Source: Guillardia theta CCMP2712 (taxonomy: Eukaryota; Cryptophyceae; Pyrenomonadales; Geminigeraceae). From it: a stretch of 64,000 bases of DNA. Below, piece after piece: positions 42,020 through 54,879 of this stretch (the stretch's first letter is position 1; each line of letters starts with the position of its first letter). A model generated the notes under the pieces. The model made no database searches and was not told the origin of the DNA. It saw nothing but the letters and a program-made list of their open reading frames with translations. The stretch covers positions 293,741 through 357,740 of the forward strand of contig NW_005434656.1 of the NCBI RefSeq assembly GCF_000315625.1, read 5' to 3'. Both the position numbers and the translations under genes were made by a program.

Positions 42020-43876
42020 ATGTTTGACCTTCCAACGGAGGTGGACGCAAGGAAGACAAATTCTTCTCGCAAAACGCTTCCTCTCTATTTTCCTCATAGA
42101 TTTCTTGAGGCGTGTGACGATTTTGCGGCGACTTCTCGCTCCAATGCTAAAGTTGCAAAAGACCTGAAGGATGGAGTAGGTGTATACAATAGAAATTCCT
42201 TTGCAGACAGTGTATCAGCTGATCACATTGCAATAAGTTCAAATTCTTTAGAGAACATCAGTAAGCGACATGCATTATTGTCTGTGGAGCACTTGGTATC
42301 TCCAAGAAAGAAGTTGGTACTGCCAGGATTGAAAACGAGAAGCACCTTAGCAACCCCACAACAAGCTCCTTTCACTGTAAGAAATTCGACAGAATCAGGG
42401 CGGCATGGTGATCTCGCTTTGTCAAATCAAATTCCACGGAGTATAGTCTATGCTTTGATCAAAGAAAACGAAAGGCTCAAGAGCGAGATTCTTGAATATA
42501 CCAAAAGAGACTCCGGGAACAGAGATTCCGGCAAGGGAGACGTTGCACAGGAGTCAAGAGCCTCTATGTCACTCCCTCTTCCACAAGAACCAGCTGAAGA
42601 TGAGCGCCCATCGAAAATCACTGTCGACGCCAGTGATGAAGGCAGCTCGACAGATCTTCAACAGGATGATGTTACTTCAAAGGCCAGTCAGGCCCCGCTT
42701 TCTGCAAAAATGGTTTTTGCTTCATCAATACTGGCAAACAGCTTTCGCGAGAGAATCAAGTACGGAGCGAATGAGGGAGGTCGTATTAGTGACACGATCG
42801 TAACGAATCTCCTGCTGGACAGCGCTGATAAACAGGTCGATTCTCTGTTATTATGCATGACAACTATCTGAAGTTCTGTAATCCTCCAGATCCATTTGCC
42901 GAATCCCTTGTCCAAACTTGATTCTGCTTTTCATCGCGAATTCGATAGGATACATCGAAGCTGTCAAACATATGCTTACGAAATAGATGAGGAAAGTTTG
43001 AAGGAGTCATCATTCAATGAGAAACGCGTGGCTGAAATGCTACAAGCAACAAGCATGCTGCTTGCAAAGGCAAGGACGCAAGAGACCATTATGAAACAGC
43101 GGGAGCTGGAAGCAGAGCTGGAAGATCAAAAAAGAATAGCCCGTGCTCAAGAATCAATGGGAGAGGTTGGGAGCACGGCTGTAATGGAGACTTCAGCTTT
43201 GATTTCCATGATGAACGAGGCAATTTTTGTTATGCAAGGCGTTGTGAATAAGAGGAATCAGGCAATAGAAAGCGCAAATCATACAGCGGGAGAGTTAAGT
43301 CAATTAGCAAAAGAAAACAAGACATTAAGGCAAACCATCAAGAAAATGGAGAAAAAGGATCTTGAGGCGAAACGAGTGGATGCTACTAATATGGCCAAGA
43401 TTAGCGCACTACAGAGCAAATGTAATTCTCTCGAGGCTGCTCTCAACAAGTTGACTGAAGAACACAAGAACTTAGAATCAATCGTTCGGAGCTCGCAAAA
43501 TGACAGTGCTGCGAAACTAGCTGAGCAGAAGGCGATGCTCGAATTGGAATTCGAGCAGAAGATGACCAAACTACGTAACAGATCCATGCAAGCAACCTCT
43601 GAGATGGTGGAAGAGAATGCAACTCTCAACAGACGCATACAAATGCTGGAGAAGGAGATCGAAAGACTGACGGACGAGAATAAGAGCTTGAAGTCCAGAA
43701 CATACAACAATGATTTCGATGAAAAAGAGATTCTGGTTTTCTCACCCAGTAAATCTGCTTCAGGTAACATTCTTTGCTCGAAAATCTTGTCAACACGATT
43801 GGATGTTCCGTGATAACTTGCTTTTGCAGTTCATGGGGTTCAGGAAGATTTAAGGGTCTTCCCTGATTCTACCTAA
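42020..43876 (+). CDS. Coiled-coil protein of unknown function
   Basis: Three exons: 42020-42835, 42890-43763 and 43830-43876. They are joined by introns of 54 and 66 nt that keep the frame and end in VHGVQEDLRVF. The start is the first in-frame ATG (MFDLPTEVDARK). The first 270 residues are polar with a short helical stretch (IKENERLKSEILEY). From about residue 330 to 570 the protein is a nearly continuous heptad-rich coiled coil (KRVAEMLQATSMLLAKARTQ, LEKEIERLTDENKSLK). It lies in the spacer between the two inverted surface-protein copies. It could be cytoskeletal or centrosomal, but no family was recognised. Confidence 0.7.
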
Positions 43877-44196
43877 GAGTTCTAATCATCCTCTATCCAA
43901 TGAACCTGGTATCTAGAATGCAAGGATGCTTCAGCAATACCGAACCGATTGGTGACAATTTATGTACAGATGTTCTCAAGAGGAAATACCAGTGAACAAT
44001 CTATCCTAGCCATTGACTACTTGATGGCTAAATCCATATTCCCACAGGCGTCCAAATACGACCTGTATGCAGAAACCGAATTCCACATAAGCACGCCACA
44101 GCCCGAAAGCTCAACCACTGAAACTCGAATACATTCTATTTCGTAATTCAACCATGCCCACAAGGCTTTCTGTATCCACACAGTGCTAACTCTTGT

Positions 44197-44400
44197 TTGA
44201 TACCTTCTCAATCTTTGATGTACTCGATCTCCTCCGCCTTATCTAGTTGTTTTCTTTCTTCACTTCCTCCTCCTCCTCCTCCTCCTCTGCTCCTCCTCCT
44301 CCTCCTCCTCCAACTTTGTCTGATGCGGTTTCCATCCATTTCCCAACAAAGCACGCCTCGGCTCAGTAGTGTGGGTCAAAGCGAGGATTGATTATCAAAG
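44197..44400. repeat. CCT-rich low-complexity tract
   Basis: Runs of CCT/TCC (about 44262-44312) in the gap between the coiled-coil gene and EF-Tu. No gene is supported from 43880 to 44910. Confidence 0.7.
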
Positions 44401-44914
44401 TAAAGTTGGCTGGAAGGGTTCTGGACCACCCCTACACCAGAATAACAACATGTCTCCGGAAATCTTGGTAGGCAGCCCCAAGGGTGGTAGCAAGATGTTG
44501 GGGTAACTAGATTTCAGACTGAAACCTAAAATTTGAAATATGAGAGAAAATTCAAATTTGAATATTTCAACCTGTAGAAAAATTTCGCCAACTTTCAGGA
44601 GAACAAGCGTGCCACGTGCCCCCATCGCAGAGGCAATGCTAATGCTCGATAACGGAGTGGGCGAGAGGGGGGCGAGGGGGGGACGAGAAGGGAGGGGCAG
44701 ATAGCAGGTCCATGCGGATGTGTAGTCAACTACTTGCCATTGTTTTGGCGCACAATTCATGATAATACGTCTCATGAGCTCCGTGTGAAATAGCATGGCT
44801 GTTTCGGCTGAATCATGTTGCAAATTGGTTTCGGTTCAAGAAGGATAGTTCGTCGTTATGAAGATATCGTACAGTTTTTCCTCACAAGGCTGAGCATTGC
44901 GCACAGATATTCCG

Positions 44915-46747
44915 ATGGTTTCCATTGGTCTTGCTGCCGTAATCAGGCGAATCCCTGCCGCAGCCACCATCACGGTTTGAGCAGAGTTGCTGTTTGTTAT
45001 GTCCTGTCTGATTTGGGAACGTCATTAGGGGCGCGCATCTTGGTTGAAAGGCAGACTTCCTGTTTCTTCAGTGAATGTGATCTCAAGGACCTTTGCTACT
45101 TATGAGCGCACCAAGGTAAACACTGGTTGGGCGAACACAATCTCCCTGATCCGAGTTTCAGCCCCACTTGAACATTGGTACCATCGGTCACGTCGATCAT
45201 GGCAAGACAACGCTCACAGCAGCAATCACGAGAGTCATGGCCGAACAGAACAAGACAGTGAAGGCTATGGCTTTTGATGACATTGACAAGTGATGCAGCT
45301 GTGACCATGAAATCGAATGACCCGCATTCCAGGGCACCAGAGGAGAAGGCTCGTGGTATCACCATTGAAGCTGCACATGTGGAGTATGAGACCGAGAAGA
45401 GACATTACGCTCATGTCGACTGCCCTGGACACGCTGACTATGTCAAAAACATGATCACTGGAGCTGCTCAGGTCTGTAGTATTACTTTGAAATGTTTCTG
45501 GCAATGATTTTTCTGTGTCCAGATGGAAGGCGCCATTTTGGTGGTTTCAGCACCAGATGGACCCATGCCACAGGTTCTTTGATTGAGTTCAGTCTAATTA
45601 GAATTTGACAAGAGTGCAGACGAGGGAGCATATTCTTCTCGCTCGTCAAGTTGGAGTTCCTGCAATGGTTGTTTTCCTGAACAAGTGCGATGCTGTGGAC
45701 GACCCGGAGTTGATAGATCTTGTCGAAATGGTTTGATTTGATCATTGCATTCGTATCTCGCTGACAGACTCTCGGTATGTAGGAAGTGAGGGAACTCCTT
45801 ACCTTCTACAAGTTTCCCGGAGACGAGATCCCCATCGTCCGCGGCTCTGCCTTGCACGCCTTGAATGGAACTGAACCCTCCCTGGGCAAGGATAAGATTG
45901 TCGAGCTCATGAAGGCAGTTGATGATTACATCCCGGAACCTGCTCGCGACATGGACAAGCCATTCCTCATGCCGGTAACATCTCAGTAGATTTATGCAGA
46001 CCGATTTTGAATTCGCTCGTATGCCACAATAACTTGACTTTGCCAGGTTGAGGATATTTTCAGTATTGCGGGTCGTGGTACTGTTGTGACCGGCAGAATT
46101 GAAACTGGTACAATCAAGGTTGGTGAAGACATTGAAATCATCGGTATCAAGAATCCAGTCAAAACAACATGCATCGGTAATGTCTCAATTTTTGTTTTGG
46201 CTTCTTTTCCTTTTCCTAACAGTTGCATCCAGGGGTTGAAATGTTCAAGAAAGAGCTTGGTCAGGGACAGGCTGGCGATAACTGTGGAGTTTTGCTTCGT
46301 GGTATTAAGCGTGAAGATGTCACCAGAGGGCAGGTGAAGTGTTGCTTTTGTTGCTATCCGATGCTTTTCTAAATTCCTGAAATAGGTTTTGGCCAAACCT
46401 GGAAGTGCAAAGACTGCAACGAAATTCAGTGCGGAAATCTACTGCCTGTCAAAGGAGGAAGGAGGTCGCCACACTCCCTTCTTCAAGAAGTACAAGCCCC
46501 AGTTCTTCTTTCGTACTGCAGACGTCACTGGCACCATCATTCTTCCGGATGATATCCAGATGGTTATGCCTGGCGACAATGTCAGCTGTACTGTTGAACT
46601 TATCTGCCCGATTGTCATGGAGAAGGTCTCTCAGCAATCGATTGTTGTTTCTGCGATTAACTTTCTGGATCGCAGGGTTTGCAGTTTGCTATCAGAGAAG
46701 GTGGCAAGACGGTGGGTGCCGGAGTTGTATCGGAAATTTTAGCATAA
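44915..46747 (+). CDS. Translation elongation factor Tu, mitochondrial type, multi-exon
   Basis: GTPase that delivers aminoacyl-tRNA to the ribosome. Exon 1 (44915-44974) and exon 2 (45029-45115) give an Arg-rich amphipathic presequence ([17 protein letters not shown], then [13 protein letters not shown]) typical of mitochondrial import. Exon 3 begins at 45162 with [18 protein letters not shown] (G1). Later exons give [14 protein letters not shown] (G2), [18 protein letters not shown] (G3), NKCDAVDD (G4) and SALHAL (G5). Domains 2 and 3 follow ([41 protein letters not shown]), with the TAA at 45-47 of 467xx, that is 46745-46747. There are about nine short introns. It is bacterial-type EF-Tu rather than eEF1A. 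A plastid role is less likely because algae of this kind usually keep tufA in the plastid genome. Confidence 0.92.
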
Positions 46748-47084
46748 GCACAGACTTCCACATACGTCTTAGGAAGACTATGGTTCTGAAACGCGTCAGC
46801 TGAGTCGTTCCTTGAGCAATGTTTCAGAAATGAAATATACATGTCGACCAGACACAAATCCGTGAAAATTTCACTTGCGCACTCTCTTTACTGATTCAAG
46901 TTTGTGAGATTGCCGTCATCAGTTTTGCGAATGATAAAGCACCATGAAACCATCTACACATTTGAAACTTGAGAACGAGCATTTTGAAATAAAGAAAACG
47001 ATTCCAAATACAGGTTCGAAAAACAGCACTCGCGGCTTTCGAGCAATGACCTGAGGCGAGCTTGGAGAACCAGAAAAAGTTTGT

Positions 47085-49944
47085 GGGAGGGGCGGTCAAA
47101 CCATGCTCCCCCGCTCCCCCAAGCAGCCAAGCAGCAGCCGCAAGCTGTCGAGCCTAGCCCATGGCAGCAGATACCAAGACTCCTCTCTGCATGCTGTCAC
47201 GGCATTAGTGACTCCCCGGACCTTTCTGATAAGCCTTGCTCTTGTCCTCCCTTCTCGCGATCCTTTCCTTCCCGCTCTTCCTCTTTGCTGGAGAGTGCTT
47301 GCGTTTCTACCCAACGTCATAGCCACGGTCAAGCCGGTCCTGACTGCCTCGGTGTCTTTTTACATCTTGTCGCTCCCCTTCTCTCTCCCTCCCCTCTCCT
47401 CCTCCCCCTCTCGATTGTTTCCTTGCCTCCCCTGCCTTCTCCTCCCGCGTCCTCCTCTCTCTGCCCTAGCCTCAAGGGAACAGTCTGATGCGACCCTGCG
47501 CCCTCTGCTGTGTACTTCTTGCGCTCTGCGCACGACTGGCTACGTGCTCCGTCTGGAGCTGCTGCAACGGAGACTGGTTCGATCCCAACTGCTGGGACTA
47601 CATGCCGGGAAGCAGTGACGACGCGCAGTTCCAGCTGGCCAGTAACTGCAATGTGACCTTCAGCAACGCGTCTGTGACTGTTGGATCGATCACGCTGTCT
47701 CTGTCAATCTCCGCGCCAATCCCTTCTTCTCCGCTGCAGCTGTGGTTCGTCAAAGCTTCCAGCTTGCAAGATAAGCCGTCGCTCACCGTGCAGACTATCA
47801 CAGTCGGGAACTACATTGCGCTCACTGCACTAGCGCTCAACATCGCTGCAAGTCAGCAGGTCACGACCTCCTTTCAGTCGCAGCTCGTCTGCTACGGCTC
47901 CAACATCGGAAGCTCAAGCTGCGCATCCTGTGCACCTACAGGAACTCTGACTGTCGCTGGGCACAGCACGTTTTTGCTCAAGCCCTTGAGCGCCCTGGAC
48001 ACAGTCTACCTCACCATGAATATCAAGAACTCCGGCAGCATGCAAATCAACGGAGGCCAAAGCGTCTACATGTCAGGGAACCTGGTCAACAGCAACAAGC
48101 TGTATCTTCAAACCTCCAATTTCATCCCTGCCGCCTACAGTAGTTGGAAGAATGATGTTACGGGGACCATCACTTTCTCCAACGATGGCTCCTCGACCAA
48201 GTACTACATGAGGTTTATGTCTGCCTTCAACAACTCAGGCACCGTTCAGATCGACGCTCCCTGCACGGTGGTATTCGCGGGTGGGGGAACCAACACAGGG
48301 CTTCTGGGCGTAGACGGCTCCTTAAACGTGACCAACAGTTACAACTTCGTCTCTAACACGATGCAAGGCAGCGGCTCTGTGTATCTCCAGTCGATCAACA
48401 GCGTGCTTCTTGCAGGATCATGCGGCAGCTCCATCAAGCTCTTTGTCCATGGGCCCACCACCATTGCCCAGCTCTTCCAGGTCAAAGCTGGATGTACTGT
48501 GACGATGGGGGCGACAGATCTTTTCGCCGGATCCCTCAAGGGAGCAGGCGTGTCTGCTTCCTCGATATCCGTCTTGAGCGGAGGGGTCTTTGGATCTGAC
48601 GGGTCGACTGCCTGTAGCATCTCGTCGCTGACTCTGAGCAACGCCGGGAATGTAGCGTTGCTCAGCATGGCGTTTGCGAGCCAGACTATCATCTCAAATC
48701 AGGCTCAAGGTGTAGTAAGCCTGACAGAGACAAGACTGCAGGATCAAGCGTCGAGCCTCCTCCTGACCAATGCGGGCGAGCTCGTCATGACGGCAAGCGC
48801 CTTCAGCTCCGTACAAAACTCTGGGCGAGTCATCATCATCCAGTCAAGCTCCTTGTCGCTCGCCTTGTCCTCCACGGCTTCCTTCATGCAGCAATCAGGT
48901 GTCGTTGCCACAATCGTCAATAACGCCATGAGTGCCAGTGTGCGAGTAGCTGCTTCACCTGGGTATGGTGGGAGTCCAAGCTTCACGTTGTCAGGATACG
49001 CTGAGCTTGACCTCCTTCCTGGAACATCCTGGATCTCGCTGTCGTCCAACACTTCCGTTTGTAGTCTGGAGATGAAGAATGTCGTCCAGGCGTCGATGGC
49101 GGACTCAACCCATGGCTGTGATGTATCATTCTCCTACACGAGCTTGAGGTGTGTCGGTGAGTGTACGTTCCTCGGGGCGATCTCGATAGCCAACACGTCT
49201 ACCTTCCTGGGCAACGGCACGGTGATCTCGCACAGCTTCTCCTTCGGTCCGGTGGCTGCAGGCCAGGAGCTAGTGAGCGAGGCTCCGTTCCGCAACGTCG
49301 GGTCTTGCGTCGCTTGCGGAGGAGTGTTGACGCTCCGTGGAGGCTTCGTCCAGGTCGGAGAAGCCGCTGTCCTCAATCTCTGCGGGGGGCAGCTGCTGGG
49401 CAATGTGAGCATTGTACAAGGTTCTCTCTTTCCGGGCGGCAGCATCGTGGGAGACGTGGATCTAGGAGGACGGCTGACGTTTGGGGAGAACATGAGTCTC
49501 AACGTCGTCGGCTCCTTCAGGTCAACGAGCACGAGCCTCATCTCGCTCTCATTCGAGCTGACTAACTCGGCGACCGCCGGCCTGATCGCGACGCGATCGA
49601 ACCTGCTCAATGTCACGCAGGCGCTTGAGCTGAGCGGCAGGGTCTCCTCCAACTGGACGTGGATCGGCCCTGCCAGCCTCAATCTGTCCTCTCCGATTTT
49701 GTTTCTTGCAGCAAGCTCGCTCACGGCTTTGACCAGAGGAGAGCTGGCGGTTGAGATCAGGCAGTTCGATCCGCAGACTCTGCTTCCTCTGTTCACGGAC
49801 AAGCAGATGTTGTTTGACTTTCAAGGCTGTCCCGACGGCACCACCGGCACCTACATGTGCGACGGATGCTCTCCAGGGACCTTCTCACGCAGAAATGGCT
49901 TCGCCCCTCTCCAGTGCGAGTCCTGTCCGGCAGGCTCGTATCAG
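47085..49944 (+). repeat. Right arm of the inverted duplication
   Basis: Mirror copy of 38865-41737. It spans the upstream region and the whole first exon of the surface-protein gene. Homology continues through the 59-bp intron and, with interruption, into the cytoplasmic tail (about 50540-50970 against 27057-27500). Confidence 0.95.
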
Positions 49945-51709
49945 GTCAAAACAAGGCGTCTGCCACCTGCTAGCTTGCTGCTTGCTGACTTTGTGCCTTG
50001 CAGTCCAACGCTGGTCAGGGGAGCTGCAGCCCGTGCATGCAGGGGCAGTATCAGAACACGACCGGGTCGTTTCAGTGTATGGAGTGTCCAGCAGGGTATG
50101 TGCAGGCCAGCACGGGCTCGACTTCGTGTACGGCGTGTCCTGCAGGCTCGTACCCAGATTCTGGTTCGATTCACTGTTTATCCTGTCCAGCAGGACATCA
50201 TTATGTTTCACCAGGAGTTTGCCGATCAAATGTTCCGGAGAATATGGTCAATCAATCTCAAGTCATCAATAGCAATACGACTATCCTTCTCACTAATGTG
50301 TCCCACGATTTGCTAAATTTGTCTGTTACCTTGAACATGTCGAATGAGCTTGAAAGGGTCTCGCCAGTGTCTTCGCGTCCTCTCTCTCCCTCGACTTCGC
50401 CTTCACAGCAAACAGTTCATGCGTTTTCTGATGGAATGATCTTTGCTGCTACATTTTCTCTGCTTGGTTTTGGCCTCGGATTGTTTGGTCTTTGCAAACT
50501 AAGAACGTTCGGAAGATGCAGAAAAAAACGGCCCTCAGCAAGGCAGGATGACCAGACGTCACCTCTACGTCAGTTCGACCTGGACAAGGCCTTGCTCTTC
50601 TCTACACAGAACACAGAGCTCCTTCAGACAACGTCACACTTGGGCTTTGATCATTGCCTCAAGATCGTCTCGGATGATGACGTCACCATGACGAGCGCCT
50701 TCTCTATCCCCCTGCCGGGCATGAGAGCTCATGATAACAGCCAGGGCAAGTGCTACAAGGCAACAAGCGCCGGCCATCTGGTCAGCTGGAAGGAGTACAA
50801 AGACAGTGAGGGCCGAGGATTGTATTACAACCAGAACGAGACGCCTAACGACGTCCACGAGTTACAGCAGTACAGAGGAGAAGAAGATGCGGAGCAAACA
50901 CTGTTCAAGGAGGAGGAAACCATGTTGACAGTCCTTGCTCATGGGGAGATCACAGCATACGAATCTGAGACAGATACCAAAGAACAATCACATTCAGATG
51001 ATGAGAGCGAGGGCCATATCGACCTAGATGTCGACGAAGAAGATGAAAGACAGCAGGAGGGATCTGCTCATGATTTTGAGGGAAAATCAGAGAAGGACAA
51101 TGAGGAGTTTTCCGAGGGCGAAAGCAAGAAAGAGAGCGAGTTTGACGAGGAAAATCAGAGTGAATTACGAGGAACCCTCGAAGATCACGAAAAAAACCAG
51201 GAACAATACACGATCGAACAATATCAGTTTGATGTTGTCTCGACTTCCGCAGCAAGCATACGGGAGCATGAAGACTGTGCAGCGGAGGAGAGCCGAGAGG
51301 GCCACGAGCAGACCTTCGGCTCCGATGACCTTCGAGTCAACATTTTAGACGCGAGTGAGAAGAAGGCAACGAGGAAGCGATCTCTCAAGGAGGGGGTGGC
51401 AAACTTCTTGGATCAGATTCGTAACTTCAGTAAGGATCATCTACGGAGTTCTGTCCGCAGACTGTCGAGGAGCAACAAGGGTGAGAGCGAGCAAATCAAC
51501 CGCAACAGCTCGGTAAAGGGTCCAGCACCGACCAACCAACCTAGGAGGCAACTCAACGTGGCGGCCTTGGCAGGTTTGCAGGCAGGTGAGGCATTTTTGA
51601 CGGGAAAGTTCGGTATCTGACAGTACGTGCAGCGCTATCTCGGGCAGCGAAGGCTTCCGGCAATGAAGACAACAAGGATGCCGAGTGGACCAGTGACGAT
51701 GAAGGTTAG
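47488..51709 (+). CDS. Type I surface protein with cysteine-rich modules (right, unexpanded copy)
   Basis: Exon 1 (47488-49944, 819 codons) is nearly identical to the left copy: signal peptide, beta-helix-like ectodomain, start of the GCC2/GCC3 region. A 59-bp intron (49945-50003, ending TTGCAG) leads to exon 2 from 50004. Exon 2 has three cysteine-rich modules, including a single CMECPAGYVQASTGSTSC unit, then a stalk with N-glycosylation sites and a TM segment near residues 962-985 (GMIFAATFSLLGFGLGLFGL). The cytoplasmic tail contains a WW-like motif (WKEYKDSEGRGLYYNQNETP) and long acidic stretches, and ends in a basic segment (RKRSLKEGVANF). Translation may stop at 51620. Alternatively a 38-nt intron (51586-51623) would extend it to the TAG at 51707-51709 with AKASGNEDNKDAEWTSDDEG. 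A function as adhesin or receptor is plausible but unproven. Confidence 0.85.
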
Positions 51710-51989
51710 CAATTCGCACCAACCGTGAGTGAAGAAGTCTCTTCTCCCAGTGTGCAAGGCAAAACCAGTCCTTTATTGTCGGCTGCTGGCTGTTAAGCCC
51801 CCCCTGTCTCCCGCCTTATCCTTCGAATCAGCTGGCGGAAGTCTTCACTCTCACGGTTCATTCGTGCCGTTTGCACCTTTAGGTCTTGGCAACAAGTCAC
51901 AGAAAAGTCGGAGATGCCGATGAAGAGCGTCACCTTCAGAGATCTTGCGGATGTTTGACTCAGTCGCGGCGTCTGTCCGTTCAGGGGAC

Positions 51990-53340
51990 AACCTCTGAGA
52001 AATTCGTGAGTGTCGCTGGTGTCAAAACAAGAAGTCTCTCACCAAGGAAGGTTCCAACGGCCGCACAAAGAAAGTGCCTGTTCCTCCTCCTCTTCTGAAT
52101 CCTGCTGCTTCTCGCCTCCTGCCCATCCACATGGGACCATAACCATCATGTTGGAAACGACTGAGTGTCTGCCTCTCATCCAGCAGTCTCTGCTGGAGGT
52201 TCTGGCCATCGGCCGCCAGTCGCTGAGCGAGATTGACATAGTAGCGCGAAAGCCTTCGCATGTTCTCCTGACGCTGTGAAAGCACTCGACCCCTCAAGCC
52301 GGCCAGCTTGCGACGAGCTCCCTCCTCCAACTCAGAAGCTTTTTGCTTGAGGCTGTGGATCTGAGCGGAGGTCTGGTCCTGCATACTCACTTGGGAAGGG
52401 GAAGCGGACGAAGAGTCTTGCAAGGAGGTGGAGGAGGCGTTGGCTTGTGTCAAGTTCAAGAGGAGGGACTCCTCAGCGATAGCTGTGAGTAAATGCTTCA
52501 GAGTACGAGAGTCCTCAATCACTTGCTCCTTCTTCAGCTTCACTTGATCCTCCGCTTGAGCTCTGAGAGCCCCCTTACGCGCATCCTCTCTGCTCTGGCT
52601 CGCAGCTTCTTCGCTGCAAGCTTCCCCGCAATCTTCTGGTCGGCTCCCTCGCTTCATCATCTGAGGATCTTGAAGCTTCCATGCCTCTTCCAAGGGCTCT
52701 GCTCTTTGACCTTCGGCTCCTCGTCCCCAAAGGGCTCCAAGAAAGTCCACCCAGCTTCTCCTTCCTGGCCTCTGGCTGGCGCTGCCTTCTTGTTGATCCC
52801 CAACCCCAGCCCGTAGCCGTTCGAGTAAGCGCGCGGCTTGCCGACCAGCGGGGAGACCCACTGGCGTTCCTCAGCAGGTCCTGAGGCATCTTGCGAGTGG
52901 ACGGGGATGGAGTTGATCCTGTCCTCCGGGTGGGAAGCTTTCCCGCTTAAGATGTCTTCGAAGTTGGAATGAGATCCCCCGCCAGCACCTGTAGTGCCAG
53001 TAGAGCTAGTGATGCTCGTCTCTTGGTGGAGAGCCTGCTGCAGCTGCTCCTTTCCGTGCGCGATGTCTTTTGGTTTCTCCTCCTGTTTTCATCGGGGAAT
53101 CAGATTGGGCATCGACAACAGCAAAAAGTGGTACAATTTTCAGACGCTCAAAGCCGGCATGCCTTTCTCCATGTCCACCTTCCTGCCTTGCGGCGAGACG
53201 ATCGATCTGGGGAGAGCCCAAAGTCACGTACGCAGCGCTCGGGATCCTCTTTCACCTCGTCGTGCAGCTCTGACTTGATCGCCCGCGTGATGGAGTTCTG
53301 GTCCTCCCCCGACGGCAATTGAAGGTGAAACTTCAAGTCC
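51990..53340 (-). CDS. Probable coiled-coil protein gene, exon structure unresolved
   Basis: Protein-like minus-strand segments in several frames. Near 53336-53225 lies KFHLQLPSGEDQNSITRAIK followed by a possible donor. Near 52830-52680 lies SNGYGLGLGINKKAAP and GWTFLEPFGDEEP. From about 52660 to 52040 a helical, Gln/Glu/Arg-rich stretch runs with AEDQVKLKKEQVIED, HSLKQKASELEEGARRKL, RRLSRYYVNLAQRLAADGQN and ERQTLSRF. The last part reads as a coiled coil. Frame changes imply short introns. No family was recognised, and parts of the region may belong to different genes. Confidence 0.4.
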
Positions 53341-53699
53341 AGGGTGCCGATCCTGCCACAAACATCAGCTGGACTCTTGACAACTTCACAAGGGCCACCT
53401 GCTGTCCTTCCCTACTGCTAGCAAGCGCCGTCTAGGAGAGAACCCTCCATCCTTGCGGAGAAAACTGTCGAGACGAGGTTCCTCTGGAGCGACCCCGTAC
53501 ACGAACTCGCGCGACCTACAGATTGGAGGAGAGATTAATTACCGAGCGTTGGCAATAAATCTTTCACGATTACCTGTCCCTCCTGATTGGTTCTTTGCGC
53601 TTCACAACATGACGAGCAGGAGAAAAGTCAAAGGATTCCAACTTCACTCTCAACGCGTCGGCAGGCTGTAGGAATGTAAGACAAGCACTGAGAAAGCCT

Positions 53700-54656
53700 T
53701 CATTCATCGACCTTCTTCGTGGCCTTCGCCACTGCCTTCCGCAAGATCTCGTCCAGCTGCTGCCGGGTGATGCCATTCATCGCAACTCCTTCCAGGGAGA
53801 GAGAGACATCCACATGCTTGTCAGACGCTCCTGCCTGCTGGGCCTTCACATGAGCTAGTGGTGCAGCAGAGGCTTTTACATCTGAAATCATCCCGTCAGC
53901 CTCATGCTGGTGCGAAAGAAGCATGTCCACCTGAAGGAGCCGTCCTGTGAGCTGACTTCTCTGGGGGAGAGCCCGAATGCACCTTTCCGTGCTCACTTGA
54001 AACTACCTTCTTCACATCTGCCTTGTCCTGGCTGCAAGTCGAGCAGCTTCTAGAGCACATGACTGACATCCACTGGTTGTTCGAGGCGCATTGACCTCGC
54101 CTTGCCCAGAAACTGCAGCAGCTCTCTCCCCCGCAGCTCTCCTTGTGATGATCCTTGCAGCCTCCGTCGAGAATCTCTTCGCTCCTGACGAGAATGCTCT
54201 TCTCCGAAGCAGCAGCTTTCTGCAGCTGGAAAGCATTCATCATGCCCGAGGAAGCAGCACAGCATGCAAGACCTCATCTCGGAGTCGGAGCGCTTCTTGA
54301 GCAACCCTGTGCAGCTGCGAAAAGTCCTCGTCATCTATGTCCACGTCCTTGTACGCGCTCATCTTCTGTGCCTTGTGGAGCGAGCCCCACATCTTGTTGC
54401 GGATAGTGTCCAGAGTGTGTACCTGGCTGTCCAGCTGCTTTATCCCCTCAGATACTTTCCTGGAGATGATGGAGGGATGCAGCATCTCTCTCCCACCGCC
54501 TGTTCCTTGCAACGATACTTCACCTCGGCCATGAAAGCCGCTGAATGGCAGCAGCAGCAGCGCGCAGCCGCAACAAGCAAGGGCGAGTATACTGTACAGA
54601 AAAGCTTGCTTCCCGGGCTTTGCACTCGCAAGCCACGAGGGAGAGGGAGAATCCAT
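53700..54656 (-). CDS. Membrane-anchored ShKT-domain protein
   Basis: Start at ATG 54656 (MDSPSPSWLASAKPGKQ), directly before an uncleaved signal anchor (AFLYSILALACCGCALLLLP), giving a type II topology. A helical segment follows (IKQLDSQVHTLDTIRNKM). After an intron of about 47 nt near 54290-54244 the protein reads LQKAAASEKSILVRSEEI. It then has a ShKT domain with the spacing C-D-HH-x3-C, CCSFWARRGQCASNNQWM and CSRSCSTC. A second intron (about 53975-53930) joins SSEHGK to VDMLLSHQHEADG. The protein ends with a helical ITRQQLDEILRKAVAKATKK and a stop at 53702-53700. ShKT domains are extracellular disulfide modules, often next to prolyl-4-hydroxylase or protease domains. None is seen here. 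Confidence 0.6.
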
Positions 54657-54879
54657 GGGATGCTCACTTCTACTTCTCTGCCATACCGCACTCAGTGATG
54701 CACACAATGAAACGGTTCAATGCCGTCCTCTCATTTCAATGTTCACAACCACAGCCTCCTTACAAGTTCACTGCCCGAGTTGCTCTACCCACATCCGAAC
54801 TATCTTTCTTCAAAAAATCTCATTCATTCTGCACGCATCATAAGGCAACCCATAAAAGAGGAGAAAAGTCCAACTGACA

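Noticed and set aside
41191-42097. Minus-strand open frames upstream of the left surface-protein gene, mirrored at 47081-47618
   Set aside because: They cover the CT-rich 5' region of both copies, their frames are disturbed by small indels between the arms, and they contain no motif.
44815-46747. eEF1A or plastid tufA
   Set aside because: The sequence is bacterial-type EF-Tu with mitochondrial-like presequence and many introns. The [10 protein letters not shown] context and overall length fit mitochondrial EF-Tu better.
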